From the NCBI GenBank assembly GCA_958496175.1, contig OY292277.1:6448001-6512000 (forward strand): 64,000 bases of DNA, read 5' to 3'. Both the position numbers and the translations under genes were made by a program. Numbering within the stretch: the first letter of the stretch is position 1; every line of letters begins with the position of its first letter. A model generated the notes under the pieces. It worked only from the letters and a program-made list of their open reading frames with translations. It ran no database searches and was not told the origin of the DNA. The stretch is from Sisyra terminalis (lineage: Eukaryota > Arthropoda > Insecta > Neuroptera > Sisyridae). Positions 1 through 12,769 of the stretch are shown piece after piece.

Positions 1-1850
1 TTTTTATAAGGTTTAAATTTACAAAGCCTTCTATTATTACTTTGTCTTGATAAATTGTTTCCATAGTTACATATAAATAATCAGTCGCAATAAAGATGAA
101 AAATACTTTTTGTAATACCTAAAAATAGGATAGCAAAAACAAATTTTATTAACAATGGCTACCATGTATAATGTTTGATAGTTTTTATGATTATTTCGAC
201 TATAATAAATCTGAGAAAAAAAAAACACTTAATTTAAATATTAGACGGAGACAAGATTTGAGGCATTTAATTTAAAAAAACCGCATCTCTTAAATAACAT
301 TACGAAATTTCTCTTTTCATCTCTGAATATTTCCAGCGTAGACCTTCAAAGGTTACGCTTTTATTAATCGTAGTAGGCATATGCAACAGAAGAAAAAAAA
401 ATTTAAATAAATCCGTTAATGCAATACGTCACACTATTTTTTTCCAATTTTCCATTGCATACTGGAATATGGTAAAATACCGTTAATGATTTCGGATATG
501 TTTTTTATGACTCTTTTATTCATAGTACAATTACGAAAGGCATTCGAAAAAATCGCACAAGACCCAAAAAACACTTCCAAAGTGAGGTTAAGGTGAATCA
601 CGTTTTGAAATTGCCGCCAATAAAACTTGAATAAAAAAAAAAACAAATGAAACTTGAGCGATTGAGTCATTGTTGGAAGCCAAAAAAAACTGGTACTTTT
701 AATTATTACATTGTTGTCGTTTAAGTGTTACAAAATTGAAGCTACTTGATCCAATTTAAAAAAATGTGTAATAACATTGGTAACCTTGATCGATTTTCAT
801 TGGGTTTTTTTTCCCGTTGATCTTTTATTTTTTTGAGATAAAATTACTAAGCGCCAAGGCGCGAAAATTTAAATAAAGACAATGTCACCAGGACAATTTT
901 CGTCTTCCTTCATACAATGAAAAAAAAATTTTCGTTTGATTAAAGATCACCAGGGCATGGTCAGTTTCAAGGATTCAATTTTTTTTTCTTATCATTCAAC
1001 AATTTATGTATATTTTCCGATTTTCTTGTATTTTTGTCGCTTTAGGCTCATTATTATTTATAGCGAATTGTTTAAAACAAATTAAAGTTCTATAAATAAT
1101 TCATTTACAATGTTTTTCAAAGGACAGTCGTTTGTTTTATGCTTTTGTTTTTCCACAACAACTACGCCTTTGTTTTAGAAATGAAAATTATAAGGAACTG
1201 ATATTTCCTTGGAATTTTTTCAGGAACTTATTCAAGACATCGTTTGCATAAAATATCGAGTAGGGTGAGACGTGAAGGGGAAGGAATTTTTTTTTAATTC
1301 CAATTGTTTTTTTTTTAATTTCTGATGTTTTAACATGCTAACAATGGCATAAACTTATCAATTACTTTGGACAAAGGGTGCTAAAATTAATTGTTAAAGA
1401 AAATTGTTAAAAAATGTATATTTTTTTTCCAATACAAAAAAAAATTGTTGATATGCTCATTTGTTTTTTCTTTAATCCATTAAAACAATTTGATTCTCAT
1501 CGATTTTATTGTAAAGAAATTACAAGAAATAGAATGGTATGATGCAGCCAATAGAAAATGAGTTGTTATGGATTCCTTGCAAAAACAAAAGAAGTCTAAA
1601 CAAAAGACTGGCGTCTAGTAATAACCAATAGGAAAGTTTTATTAGGTAGTGCACCACAAAACAAATGAAAATTTCCGAATAAAAAACCAAAACTTACATA
1701 AATTGGCACTTTGCACTTGACACAAAATAAGGGAATTTATAAGCATTGAAGCGGCCATTTTTATTTTTCTTAAATTTTTCACAAAAAATCACTGATTTTC
1801 CGAAAATTTTCTTGGAAAGATTTTCCCAAGCAATTTTCGAATAGGATTAA
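1..1850. other. AT-rich DNA, no gene recognised
   Basis: Low-complexity AT-rich sequence with many homopolymer A/T runs. Open frames here are short and have no recognisable motif. It could be intergenic DNA or part of an upstream intron of the RING-finger gene, whose first visible exon starts at 12770. Confidence 0.6.
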
Positions 1851-2350
1851 ATCGAATACTTCGAAGCCTCTACGTGTGAAAATCGGTGCAGATACACCCA
1901 CATACACATACACAAAAAGGCTGAAAAATCGAATTTTCACCGGGAAAACAATCCGCGATCGACAGAGGACGATGCGCTCGATCGTCCAACAAATAGCCAC
2001 GCTTCACTTACACCCATATTATATTTATATAGGAATGATCTATAGATCCATAGATCCATACCTGGGTTCACCATCAACCGCCTCAATGTCATCGAGCGAA
2101 GAAAATCAAAGCGCCATACCCCCTCCCGCCATATAAAATCGACGACCACCGGCGTAAATTTTCAAATATTTAATCGTTTCGTGAAAATTGCCAATTTTCG
2201 ATCTGCAATTCAGATGATCGAATTGTTGCGTGGTCGTGAAGGTCGCCTGTCAATTGCTAAAGCAACACCGAATCAATCAATCGTTCGGCAATTGCAACAG
2301 CCGCAGCAATTGTAATTCGAAAACTCGCACAATGCATTAATTATATGCAG
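1851..2350 (+). promoter_or_regulatory. GC-richer block, possible promoter or 5' exon
   Basis: This roughly 500-base block is clearly richer in G, C and CpG than the surrounding 10 kb. It contains a TATA-like TATAAAA at about 2133. A 33-codon frame at 2214-2315 starts with ATG and ends in a Gln-rich stretch. A second short frame (ATG near 2086) reads Ser/Glu- then Pro-rich and stops at about 2136. Neither frame ends at a clear splice donor. The block lies upstream of, and on the same strand as, the RING-finger gene, so it may be that gene's promoter or first exon. That link is inference only. Confidence 0.25.
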
Positions 2351-3340
2351 AGAAACGATTCGTTTTTGTCAAGGCAAGAGAGTCCAACGATTCAAAACAA
2401 AAGAATCACAAGTTTTAAACAAAAAATTCCACAATTTGGGTGGCTGTGTGCTTTTCATTTTAATTTCCATCACACGCCTACTACGATCAAGTTCAGAGAC
2501 ACATAATTGAACAGAGTGTGTCTTGCATTTTAAATATGGCGGAAATCCTCTGGAATTCAGAATCATGGCCTCTGTGGATTCAAATCACTGCGGGTAAAAA
2601 CCCCAAAAAGATAAAAAATTTAATAAATTTTCCCATTTTATTCATCATTTTTTCGGCGAATGAACCAGTTTAGATTTGAGTCATTGCTGTAAAAAATGAT
2701 TATTTTTTTTTTTTGGGGAATTAATATGAAATTACTTGGAACCATAAAGGTGACAAAGAACTTGCAACCGTTTTGGAATAATTTGCAGTTTTTAATAGTC
2801 TGACGTTGGTGTTGCAGCCTTGGCAATTAAATTATTTCTGCGTATAACAGAAATTCATTAATTATAAATCTCAATGTAAAAAATGAGAGTAAAACCAAAT
2901 CGAAAGATGATAATTAAATTGCACGATTTAGTGCATTTTTTCTTTCCTTTTGTGTAATTTTTGTTCATTATTTTTCGATTATAACGATGAAAGAAAGCCA
3001 CAAATGAATTGTGTTGTAAAATTGCGAAAAGAAGATCAATCAAGTTTTGAGTAGTAAGTATATGAGTGGAACTTGGTGCAATTTTTGGAAATTTTGTAAT
3101 TTCACTCATTTGGGACAAAAAATGACCAACTTTTTCGTGGAAAATATTAAAAATTTCATTTCTAAAATGTGGCCACCAATTTGGGCAACATACAGCTATT
3201 ATTAACATTGAATTAATAAAAAATTAAGACAGAAATAAAATGTTAATTTTCTTAATGTTCAATTTGTAATTCTTTTGAATAAATCAAATCATTGGAATAG
3301 AAAATATGGAGACAATGAAAAGATAATATTAAACAAGTGT
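2351..3340. other. AT-rich DNA, nothing recognised
   Basis: No exon-like segment, splice-flanked frame or clear repeat was seen. The open frames on the minus strand (2638-2826, 2858-3208) are AT-biased and match nothing I know. Confidence 0.5.
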
Positions 3341-6300
3341 GTTCATTGGAAAATATCAAGAATTATCCTTGAAAACAATGGACTAGTCTTCGTAGCTTAA
3401 TTTTTTGTATGTTTATCAAAAGTATGAGGAATTTGTACAAATTTTTAGATCTAAATAAGTGTCATATCCATCTAAAGGGTCTAACTATTTTGATTCAACC
3501 TAATTTAAAAAAATTTGGAATTTAAAAATTAAAAACGAGGTCCCTTTTAAAAAGCTAGTTTTTTCTGGTGTCCATTTAAAAACGGCAGTTTGGGAAATTT
3601 TAATGGAAAAGATAGTCTGCGGAAAATTTAATTGTCAAGCTTTTTTTAAAGATATCAGGATAATTCAAAAACCAGTGCATTCAGCATAAAATAAGCTTTA
3701 TGGATAAATACTTTTAATTTTCCTGCTGTGAAGAAAATTACCCAATTTTTTTTTATAAAAACTTCGAAAAAATCTTAAAATTGATACTTTTTAAGACCAT
3801 AAAATTTAATGAAGGAATAGAGATTTACTAATGATACTTTATTTTTGTGTTAAATACCATTATAACAATTTGCAATATAAGTTTTAGTCCTGCGAATACA
3901 CTCCTTTTCTTTCTAGAGCCTTATACAAAAATGACCGAAAGCCCAAAAAACGTCAATTTTCTCGAGTCAATATCTAAAACAAGATTTAATGCAAATTTTG
4001 AAAAGTTTGGTCGTAAATTTTAAAAGAAAAACTTTTGCAGAAGAAAATAGGAAAACATTGATAAAGATTATTGTAAGAAGTGGATGGAAAACTTAGTTTT
4101 TCTTTTATAACATGTTTAAAGATCTCTTTTGATTTTAGGCAAGAGTTGTCAGTGTTTTAGATGGGAATAACACTAATTTAGATCTAAAAATTTGTACATA
4201 TCCCATATACTTTTGATAAACTTACAAAAAATTAAAGTATGAAGACTAATCCATTGTTTCCAAGGATGTTTCTTGATATTTTCCAATGAACACAGGACAA
4301 TTCAATTGAAATCGCCCAGGATATATGCCCAATATTTTTTATATTTCCTGATTCTTTTATTACGAGTTCCATATAAAAATAGTGACAAAAAGCTTTTTGA
4401 AAAAAAATAATAAGTTATACTTTTTCCCTGGCAGTCGTTTACAAATGGCGGTTGGGTAAATTTAAATGTAAAAGGTGGTTTCCGGAAAATGTAATTGCCA
4501 AGCTATTTTTGAAGATATCAGAATAATTCCAAGACCAGTACGTTCAGCATAGAATAAACTTTATGAATACATACTTTTAATTTCTCTACTATGAAAAAAA
4601 TAAGTCAAATTTTCTTTGTAAAAACTTCGAAAAATTCTTAAAATTGATATTTTTAATACAATTAAATTATATGAAGGAATAGAGATTCACTGAGGATATT
4701 TTGTGTTTGTGTTGAACACCATTATAACTATCTGCAGTATAAGTTTTAGTCCTGAAAATACACTCCTTTTCTTTCAAGAGTCTTACAAAAATGGTCGAAA
4801 ACCAAAAAAACCTCAATTTTCTCAAGTCAATATTTAAAACGGGACTGAATGAAAATTAGTAAAAATTTTACATAATGTTCTTTATACTAATAGAAATACA
4901 TCACCAAAAAACTACAATTAAGTCTTCACTACGTTATGAGTAATAGAATAGGGAATTTCAAAAAAAATTGCTATCCTTTTTCACCCTCATTGTCTTGGAA
5001 AGTCTTGCAGTTTACATTGGTAAAGTGATGTTTGAATTAATATATTCAATAACAAATCAAATATTTCTGCTTTATGATAATAATTAGCAATAATAACAAC
5101 AGGAAATAGTTTTAAATTTGATTAGAATTTGATGATTATCAAAGCTTTGGGAAGTATGAAAGCACCTAAATTGATTATAACTTATAGGAAAATATCTTTA
5201 ATATCATTTTATTTTTTTTATTGGTAAGCAACATTCAAATCTTTCATTTAGTTTACTCCACCTATTAGTTACTAAAGTTGGAGTAATATAGTAGTGAACT
5301 TCAAAGAAAATTATTTTCTTTTTCTTGCCAGTATAGTGCAAAGTTAGCAAACGAGGAAATTCTTGTAAATTACATCGGTAAAGTGATATTTGAACCATTA
5401 TATTCAATAACGAATGAAATTTTTCTGTTTTACGATAATAATTAGCAGTAATAACAAAAGGTAATAGTTTCAATTTTTAAATTTGATTAGAGTTTGATGA
5501 TTAATTCCCAAAGCTTGGATTTTTGGAAGCCCAAAGCATCTAATTTGATTATATCTTATTGGGAGATACTTTTGACTGCATCTTATTCCTTTCACTGGTG
5601 AACAACATTCAAATTTTTCATTTAGTTTACTCTTCATTTGCTGAATTTCTGCTGAAGAATCTGATATACTTATACTAAACAGAAAAGGATTTATTTTGGG
5701 TCTTTGGAAGGAAATTCGTATTACTTCTCGTTTCTAATAGCATTAATATATCGATAAGTTAAAAATTAGAACTGTTACCTATTGTTATTTCTGCTTAATG
5801 TTATTTTAAAACTGAAATATTTCAGTAGTCATTGAATGTTAAGATTTAAAAATTATTCTAACAATTAATAATATTCTTGGGAACTTGGATTTAAATAATA
5901 ATACGTTATTTTTCAAATTATCTCAACGTTTCGTTGGTATTTATTTCCAACTTCTTCAGGAGAACTAAGACATAATAACAATGCATGTTGTTCAAAGCCA
6001 AATTAGACATTTTGTTTTAATTCTCCTGAAAAAGTTGGAAATAAATATCAACGAAACGTTGAGATAGTTTGAAAAATAACGTCTTATTATTTAAATCCAA
6101 GTTCCCAAGAACATTATGAATTATTTACTACACCATGGATGAGAGCAACCTGGTATTTTAACAATGTTAATTATAAAAATTTTAGCCTTCATTTGCTAAC
6201 TTGGAACTACATGAACTCAAGGGAGGAATTTACAATTGGTCCAGACTTGACTCAAGTCTGGGAACCTGTTTCAATTTAAACTAAAATTTATAAAAAAAAA

Positions 6301-7405
6301 ATTATAAAAAAACATATTGATTTTTACCACCCAAAATAATATAATTTTGAAAAACCTTGGCAATTATCAATTGGCCCAATATTGGGCCTACTGTACGTAT
6401 TGGGAAGTCGAAGAATAGCATTTTTCCTGGAATTCACTGCTCTATTACCTTAAATATAGTTAAGTCTCAATCATAATATTTTTTTTTTGATATTTTTCTA
6501 TTTGCATAAAAAAACATTATGTGAAATTTTTACTATGAAAAACTAAATTTTTACTAATTTTCATTCAGTCCATTTTGAGATATTGACTTGAGGAAATTGC
6601 AATTTTTAAGTTTTCGGTCATTTTTGTAAGGCTCTAGAAAAAAAAAGAAGTGTATTTTCAGGACTAAAACTTATACAACAGATTTTTACAAAGATATTCA
6701 ACACAAAAACTAAATATCATTAGTGAATCCCCATTCCTTCATATAATTTCATTGTCTTAAAAGTATCAATTTTAAGTTTTTTTCGAAGTTTTTACAAAGA
6801 AAATTTGACTTACTTTTTTCATAGTAGAAAAATTAAAAGTATGTATATATAAAGTTTATTCTATGCAGAACGTACTGGTCTTGGAATTATTCTGATATCT
6901 TCAAAAATAGCTTGGCAATTACATTTTCCGGAGACCATCTTTTTCATTTAAATTTACCGAACCGCCATTTGTAAATGACTGCCAGGGAAAAAGTATAACT
7001 TATTAATTTTTTTCAAAAAGCTTTTTGTGACTGTTTTTATGTGGAACTCGTAATAAAAGAACCAGGTAATAAAAATTATTGGGCACCCTGGACGATTTCA
7101 AATGGATTGTCCTGTGTTCATTGGAAAATATCAAGAAATATCTTTGGAAACAATGGATTGATCTTCATACTTTAATTTTTTGTATGTTTATCCAAAGTAT
7201 ATGGGATTTGTATAAATTTTTAGATCTAAATTAGTGTAATTTTCATCCAAAACACTGACAATTTTTACCTAAAATCAATACAGATCTTTAAAAATGTTAC
7301 AAAAGAAAAACTAAGTTTTCCATCCATTTCTTACAATAATCTTTATCAATGTTTTTCTATTTTCTTCTGCAAAAGTTTTTCTTTAAAAATTTACGACCAA
7401 ACTTG
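3341..7405. repeat. 4-kb composite palindromic (foldback) repeat
   Basis: The segment at about 4005-4870 recurs inverted at about 6540-7405, giving two arms of roughly 865 bases around a 1.7-kb loop. A further, more diverged copy of part of the arm lies at 3341-3995 in the orientation of the right arm. Landmarks: GAAAATATCAAGAA at about 3350 and 7122 (same orientation), inverted near 4270; GATATCAGAATAATTCCA at about 4514, inverted near 6890. The loop carries a direct duplication (about 5008-5150 and 5355-5500) and a separate hairpin at 5876-6116. No transposase frame is visible. It is a foldback or nested MITE structure; its family is unknown. Confidence 0.7.
5876..6116. repeat. Hairpin with hammerhead-like core, Penelope-type repeat
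   Basis: Two arms of about 90 bases (5876-5965 and 6022-6116) are inverted copies around a loop of about 60 bases. The minus strand of the left arm reads CTGAAGA (5953-5959), a stem-loop GTTGG...CCAAC, then GAAA (5929-5932). This is the order of the hammerhead core. The right arm on the plus strand has CTGAAAA at 6026-6032, so that copy has lost the core G. No clear target duplication is visible. Confidence 0.55.
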
Positions 7406-8511
7406 GTCCAAAGTGCATTCGTCTCTCATCTTTATCTTTTCTTTCGTTCAATTTATCCAAAAGTTAAAATTTTACTTCCTGGAACAATAAGTGTTAAACA
7501 AAATCTCGGAAAAATAAATCATACAAATCTAATTGAATTAAATCAAGGACACCATTTTACGGATTGAGTATAATCCAACACTTCATCTCCATAAAAAACA
7601 ATCATATTTGATTCCAAGTTACATAAAATTAGTGTATTCTGTATTCTGTGTTTTGTGTAATTAATTTATTTTTCCGCCTTTTCCACTTGCTCCATTAATA
7701 TTAATGGCTTTTGTACTGCAAAAAAAATGCACCGTAATAATCATATAAACAATATTCTTTGAAAAAAAATGATAAATACCAATGCCATTGCCATTGACGC
7801 CATTTGTACGCCACTTAACGACTTAAAACACCATTACAGAGTGTTCAAATCATTTGAACCAAACTCCAATTACAACATGAATCGTTAAAAAGAAGGACCT
7901 TTCCATTAGTTTTGTTAATGAAATGGAAAATGAAATTGCAGAATGTTATGGCTTCTTCAAAGTTTTTCCGGAAATTTAACATTTAATATGAATATAACCA
8001 GTGAATGAAAACAGTAAATTGGTCGTTGGTTGGAGTAGAGTTTTCTTGTAATTGATTGCTTCCTGAATGAAAAAATAAAACTATTATTCATAACATAAAT
8101 TAAAAAAGATAAAATTAAAATACTTAAGTGTTTAGTTTAATACTTGAACTTAGGAATAATTTTCAATGTAATTTACAAGTTTTTTATGCAATTTTAATCT
8201 TTAGGTCAGTCCAAATCGGTGTAGAAATGTTTGAAAAAATCTTTTAAAATTCAATCAGCTAATTTGTTGAAATTAATACAAATCTACAACGTTTTGTAGA
8301 TACTTAATTAGTCTACAAAAATTAAACTTATTTATCTTTTGAATTATGATCACTTAATAATTTATATGTTGATAACTAGTTTAAATTTTAGTTGTTAAAT
8401 ATTTTTGAATGGACACAGTTAATAATAAGATTTGAAATGATTATCCTAACAGAAATATTGGCATTTTTACATTCCATTGTCAACAATGAATATTTTAAAT
8501 TTCTTCTGTTG
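7406..8511. other. AT-rich DNA, nothing recognised
   Basis: No coding signal was seen. A 30-base stretch near 7945 (CAAAGTTTTTCCGGAAATTT) recurs near 12285 in the same orientation, suggesting an old dispersed repeat. Confidence 0.45.
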
Positions 8512-8519
8512 GTTACTGG

Positions 8520-8673
8520 CAAGGTTTATAAAATACACATGTGGCCTCATGTGCTACGTGACGTTTCCAGAAGAAATTCGTATATATCTTCAGACTGATC
8601 AATTTCAAAATTCTTCGTATGACGTCATTATTTTTTTTCTAACGGACCAACCTGTGTAATTTATAAACCTTGA
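8520..8673. mobile_element. Small hAT-like MITE (element B, copy 1)
   Basis: The 154-base element has terminal inverted repeats CAAGGTTTATAAA and TTTATAAACCTTG. It is flanked by a perfect 8-base duplication, GTTACTGG, at 8512-8519 and 8674-8681. An 8-base TSD and CAAGG-type ends point to the hAT superfamily. The element is too short to encode a protein. A second copy lies at 60712-60869. Confidence 0.8.
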
Positions 8674-8681
8674 GTTACTGG

Positions 8682-9500
8682 AATATTTTTGTCAAAATCG
8701 ATCAAATTGCATAATAAATTTAACTGGTTTTTGAGAAAGAATAAAATTACATATGCATATATCTATTTTTTGGTCAAAATAAGCCAGCAAATTGTTTACA
8801 ACTTTGAAAATATGCGATTTGGGAATTGGTTATGTCATCATCCCAAGTAATTAAAGCAATTTTAAAATTGGCAAAGATTGCCGATAAAGTAAAAATAAAG
8901 GATTTAAAGATTTACAATTTGGCAAAGACTTGTTGAAAAATGAAAAAATTTCAAAACTAGTTGGTTTGGGTTGAAATTTTGGTAAAATTTTTGCAAGTTT
9001 TTCCGTAACAACGAAATATGGTTAAGGATGTGGATTTTTTCTCAGAATTGAGTCAAAAAAACGCTTATGATGTCTCCAAATTATTCAATAAAGCACTTTT
9101 TTTAATTCTTCCTGGTATTTTAGTCGTTAGAGTTGACTTTTTGGCAATTTTTTCACGGTTTTCTGTTGTTGTTCCAAACCTTTTATTGCTAAACTTGTTT
9201 GGTCTTCCAAAGATGTAAAAAAGTAGTCAGCAATGAGAAATACTTTAAATCATGTCTTCACAATCTTCAATTTTCACAATATTTAAGAAAAAATATTATA
9301 AGTCAATTATTGGATAATAAAGTGTTTAAAATTTAATACTTGATACAATTGTCACAGAAAATACAAAATATACATTGTTGTCAATATTCAATTTTCAAAT
9401 GCAACATTTATTTGAAGAATTAGTTCAAATTCTGCTCTTGTTAGTGTCGGTTAGAGTTCTAAATAGTTCCAACAATTAAAATGAATAATCAATTTTTAAA
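8682..9500. other. AT-rich DNA, nothing recognised
   Basis: No splice-flanked frame or known motif was seen. The 66-codon frame at 9018-9218 is hydrophobic and AT-biased; I treat it as chance. Confidence 0.45.
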
Positions 9501-11890
9501 TCAATAAAGTGTTTTTTTTTGCCAATTGATGGGAAATCATTCGTAGAAGTTTGTGAAAGAAACCATTTCTTTATAAAAAAGTTTAGTAGTAATTAATTGG
9601 CTCGTTTATTTTGAAAGTGGCTTAAATCCATTTCAAGGATTGTCTATAATGTGATTCTTCTTGTAACTAGAACAAAGAACGTTAGTTATTTAACTGCTAA
9701 GTTTTCAGAAATTACTGATTTCATTTTAGTTGTTAACAAAAACGCCAATTATTCCCTCCTCCTTAGTATCTTATGTTTCTATGGTTAAAAATGATAATAC
9801 TGTAGGGAATGTTTTTGAAATGGACTTAATTCACTTTCAAAATAAACGGCGTAATTAATTAGTCATTGATACAATAAAATGTTAAGAAAATAGGATTCAT
9901 AGCGACATATAACAAAAATGCAGGAAAATAATGAAAACTGTTCTTTAATGATAAAACAAAAATTAAAGAAAACTTAACAGAACCTCTCCCCGCAACTTCT
10001 TAGGGTAAGTCCAATTCAGTCGGTTCAGCACTGGTCGCTTGAATATTTTTTTTAATTCTGATTTTTTTTTTTGCGGTCACCCCAACATGTTGGTAGTTCA
10101 AATTCATCATTATTTTAATTTTATTGTTTTTAGTTTTCCAGTGGTGGCCATATTAGTTTTACTAGGCGCAGACATTTTCGCACTTTTAAGGGTTTGCGGA
10201 AACTTGATTATCTCAGACCCTATTTGTCCTATCAAAACGAAACTAAAAGTAATGTGTTTATAAAAATATAAACTATAAGGTTGTAATAAGACATTTTCAC
10301 CTAAATGTAATTCTAAGAGGTGAAATTTCAGCCTAAAGTTTTAGCTCTCATTTGTAAAAACTCCAATTTTCACGGAAAGATTGTGAAGGAAGGGAAAGAG
10401 TCTACACGTTAAAACTTTTTTTACTAACAATTAGGTACTAGTTGTATTCAAAAACAAAATTTGAAGTCTGAGACTTTAAGCCTTTTTAAAATAAAAAATA
10501 ACAAAATTTGGAAATTTTCAAAATTTGCAATTTTCTGAGCTCAACATCCCTGGTGGGGGACCAGATAAAAATCTGAAATATCACCCCAAATTAGTACTGT
10601 ATGGTAGTATTATGCACTTAAAATTTGGAGTTGGAGATTTGACTAGGAGCAGAGGTATTGCATGCAGAAAATGTCAAAATAATGCATAATTCAGTAGGTG
10701 ACTAAAATGTATTTAACCATTTAATATGTGATATATACTTGGCAAAAAGGGCATTTTAAACCAAACAACATATACTCTGGGCTAAGTGTTATTTTCCATT
10801 TTAAAAGTATTTGTATATTTCATATTTTTATTTGATAAAACCTAATCGGTTTACATAGCAGTGGGGCCCCATTTTTTAATTTGCCCCAGGGCCATTGGTT
10901 ACCGAGCTACGCCACTGCATACATTATTAGCTTTCAGAAAGAAGTATATGTTTTAAATTTAAGATATCAATAACAGTTCGCCCGAAGTATATGTTGTTTT
11001 GCGTAAAATGCCTTTTTTGCCAAGTATATATCACATATTAACTGGTTAAATACATTTTAGTCACCTACTGAAGTATGCATTATTTTGACATTTTGTGCTT
11101 GCAATACTTCTGCTCCTAGTCAAATTTTAAACTCCAATTTTTAAGTGCATAATACTATCATACAGTACTATAATGGGGTGATATTTCAGATTTTTATCTG
11201 GCCCCCCACCAGAGATATTGAGCTCAGAAAATTGCAAATTTTGAAAAATCCACAATTTTGTTATTTTTTATTTAAAAAAGGCTTCAACTCTCAGACTTCA
11301 AATTTTGTTTTTGAATACAACTAGTACCTAATTGTTTGTAAAAAAAGTTTTAACGTGTAGACTCTTTCCCTTCCTTCACAATCTTGCCGTGAAAATTGAA
11401 GTTTTTACAAATGAGAGCTAAAAATATAGGCTGAAAATTCACCCCTTAGAATTACATTTAGGTGAAAATGTCTTATTACAACCCTATAGCTTATATTTTC
11501 ATGAAGCCACTGCCTTTAGTTTCATTTTGATAGGACAAATAGGGCCTGAGATAATCAAGTTTCCGCAAACCCTTAAAAGTGCGAAAATGTCTGCGCCTAT
11601 TAAAACTAATATGGCCACCACTGGAAAACTAAAAAGAATAAAATTAAAAAATAATGAGTTTTAACTACCGATATGTTGGGGTGATGGTCGAGCAACCATT
11701 TCTTTTATTTTTGGACCACTTTATTTGGACTGACCCCTTAACATTTTATTATATCAATGACTTAATAATTAATTTTTCGTAGTTAATTAATTACTACTAA
11801 TCTATTAAGTTTAAACGGTTTCTGCACAAACCTCAACGAATAATTTCCCATCGATGGGTAAAAAAAAGTTTTGAAAAAATCAAACTTTTT
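9500..11890. repeat. 2.4-kb palindromic element (FB family, copy 1)
   Basis: Arms at about 10003-10850 and 10910-11745 are inverted copies of each other. Outer arms at about 9510-9598 and 11765-11890 extend the palindrome. The left outer arm is interrupted by element A (9599-9851). The centre contains a CAGTGGCGTAG-type terminus (about 10860-10915). Ends resemble TAGGGTAAGTCCAA. Each arm carries a hydrophobic frame of about 60 codons (10039-10263 on +). It is related to the copy at 40215-42450. Confidence 0.75.
9599..9851. mobile_element. MULE-like MITE (element A, copy 1)
   Basis: The 253-base element has terminal inverted repeats (GCTCGTTTATTTTGAAAGTG and its diverged complement, ending in TCAAAATAAACGG). 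The flanking direct duplication is TAATTAATT, 9 bases, at 9590-9598 and 9852-9860. A 9-base TSD suggests a Mutator-like (MULE) origin. The element is non-coding. A second copy, itself interrupted by element B, lies at about 60550-60961. Confidence 0.7.
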
Positions 11891-12769
11891 AAGTTTGGTT
11901 AACCCATCGGTATAGGGTTTAGATATTTCTGTAAATCAAAGCATTTACTAATTTAACTTCTTATACTCTAGACAATAAGTTTTACAAAGAGAAATTGCAG
12001 TCTTCCTTTCTGCATTATTTTTAAAATTCTTAACTCTTCCCAATAAAACATCAGTAACCAACTTAATGTTAAAGTTTAAGGTAACTCTATATATTTTTAA
12101 TGAAAATTTATAAAATATAACAATTTCCTATTTGAGTAAAAACATTTTTCTTGTAGGAACAAACATTATTCAGAAATACAATCTCAACAATATTATCATA
12201 AGTGGAATCGATGTACGAAGGACTTTCCCATTTAATGTTTGTACGACGAAACGGAGAAAAACAAGCCACAACTTTATCATTTTTTCAAAGTTTTTCCGGA
12301 AATTTTACATGCAAATTACAACCGAAGAAAATTGATCATCGATCGAAGTATTAGTTCATCAGATGTGGCTACATCCTTCCTGAATAAAAATACAATAAAT
12401 TTATAAGAGATAAAATTTGAAAAAAAAAACCAAACATTTCATTATAATTGAAATATTGCTTTTTAGTTTATCGTATTTAATTACTTATTTTAATTAAAAA
12501 GTAAAGTTCTGGAAAACGTGTGTTATTTATTCATTAAACCTCTATAATTATTAATGTAATTATAGATAGGATTTGATTGATATATTAATTGACATAAATG
12601 TTTATAGTTGTTAGAGATAAATTGTAAGAAAATCTTCATCAAATGTTATACACATACGTATAATATTAAACCTTCAATCTGAGAAATTATGAGCTAGCCA
12701 CTTTTGCCTTGACTTAGAAATGTTTTTAATTAAAACTATTGCTTTAGTAAATTGTCTTTATGATTTCAG
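11891..12769. other. AT-rich DNA upstream of RING exons
   Basis: Probably intronic to the RING-finger gene, because the first visible exon begins with a splice acceptor at 12768-12769. No exon was recognised in it. Confidence 0.45.

Noticed and set aside
1876..2149. Overlapping frames in the GC-richer block
   Set aside because: They match nothing and lack splice donors in frame; I kept only the region as a possible promoter.
7349..7567. 72-codon plus-strand frame
   Set aside because: It starts within the palindrome arm and runs into AT-rich DNA; the mirrored arm does not keep it open.
12132..12335. 67-codon plus-strand frame upstream of the RING exons
   Set aside because: Its end coincides with a short dispersed repeat also present near 7945, and it has no donor in phase with the next exon.
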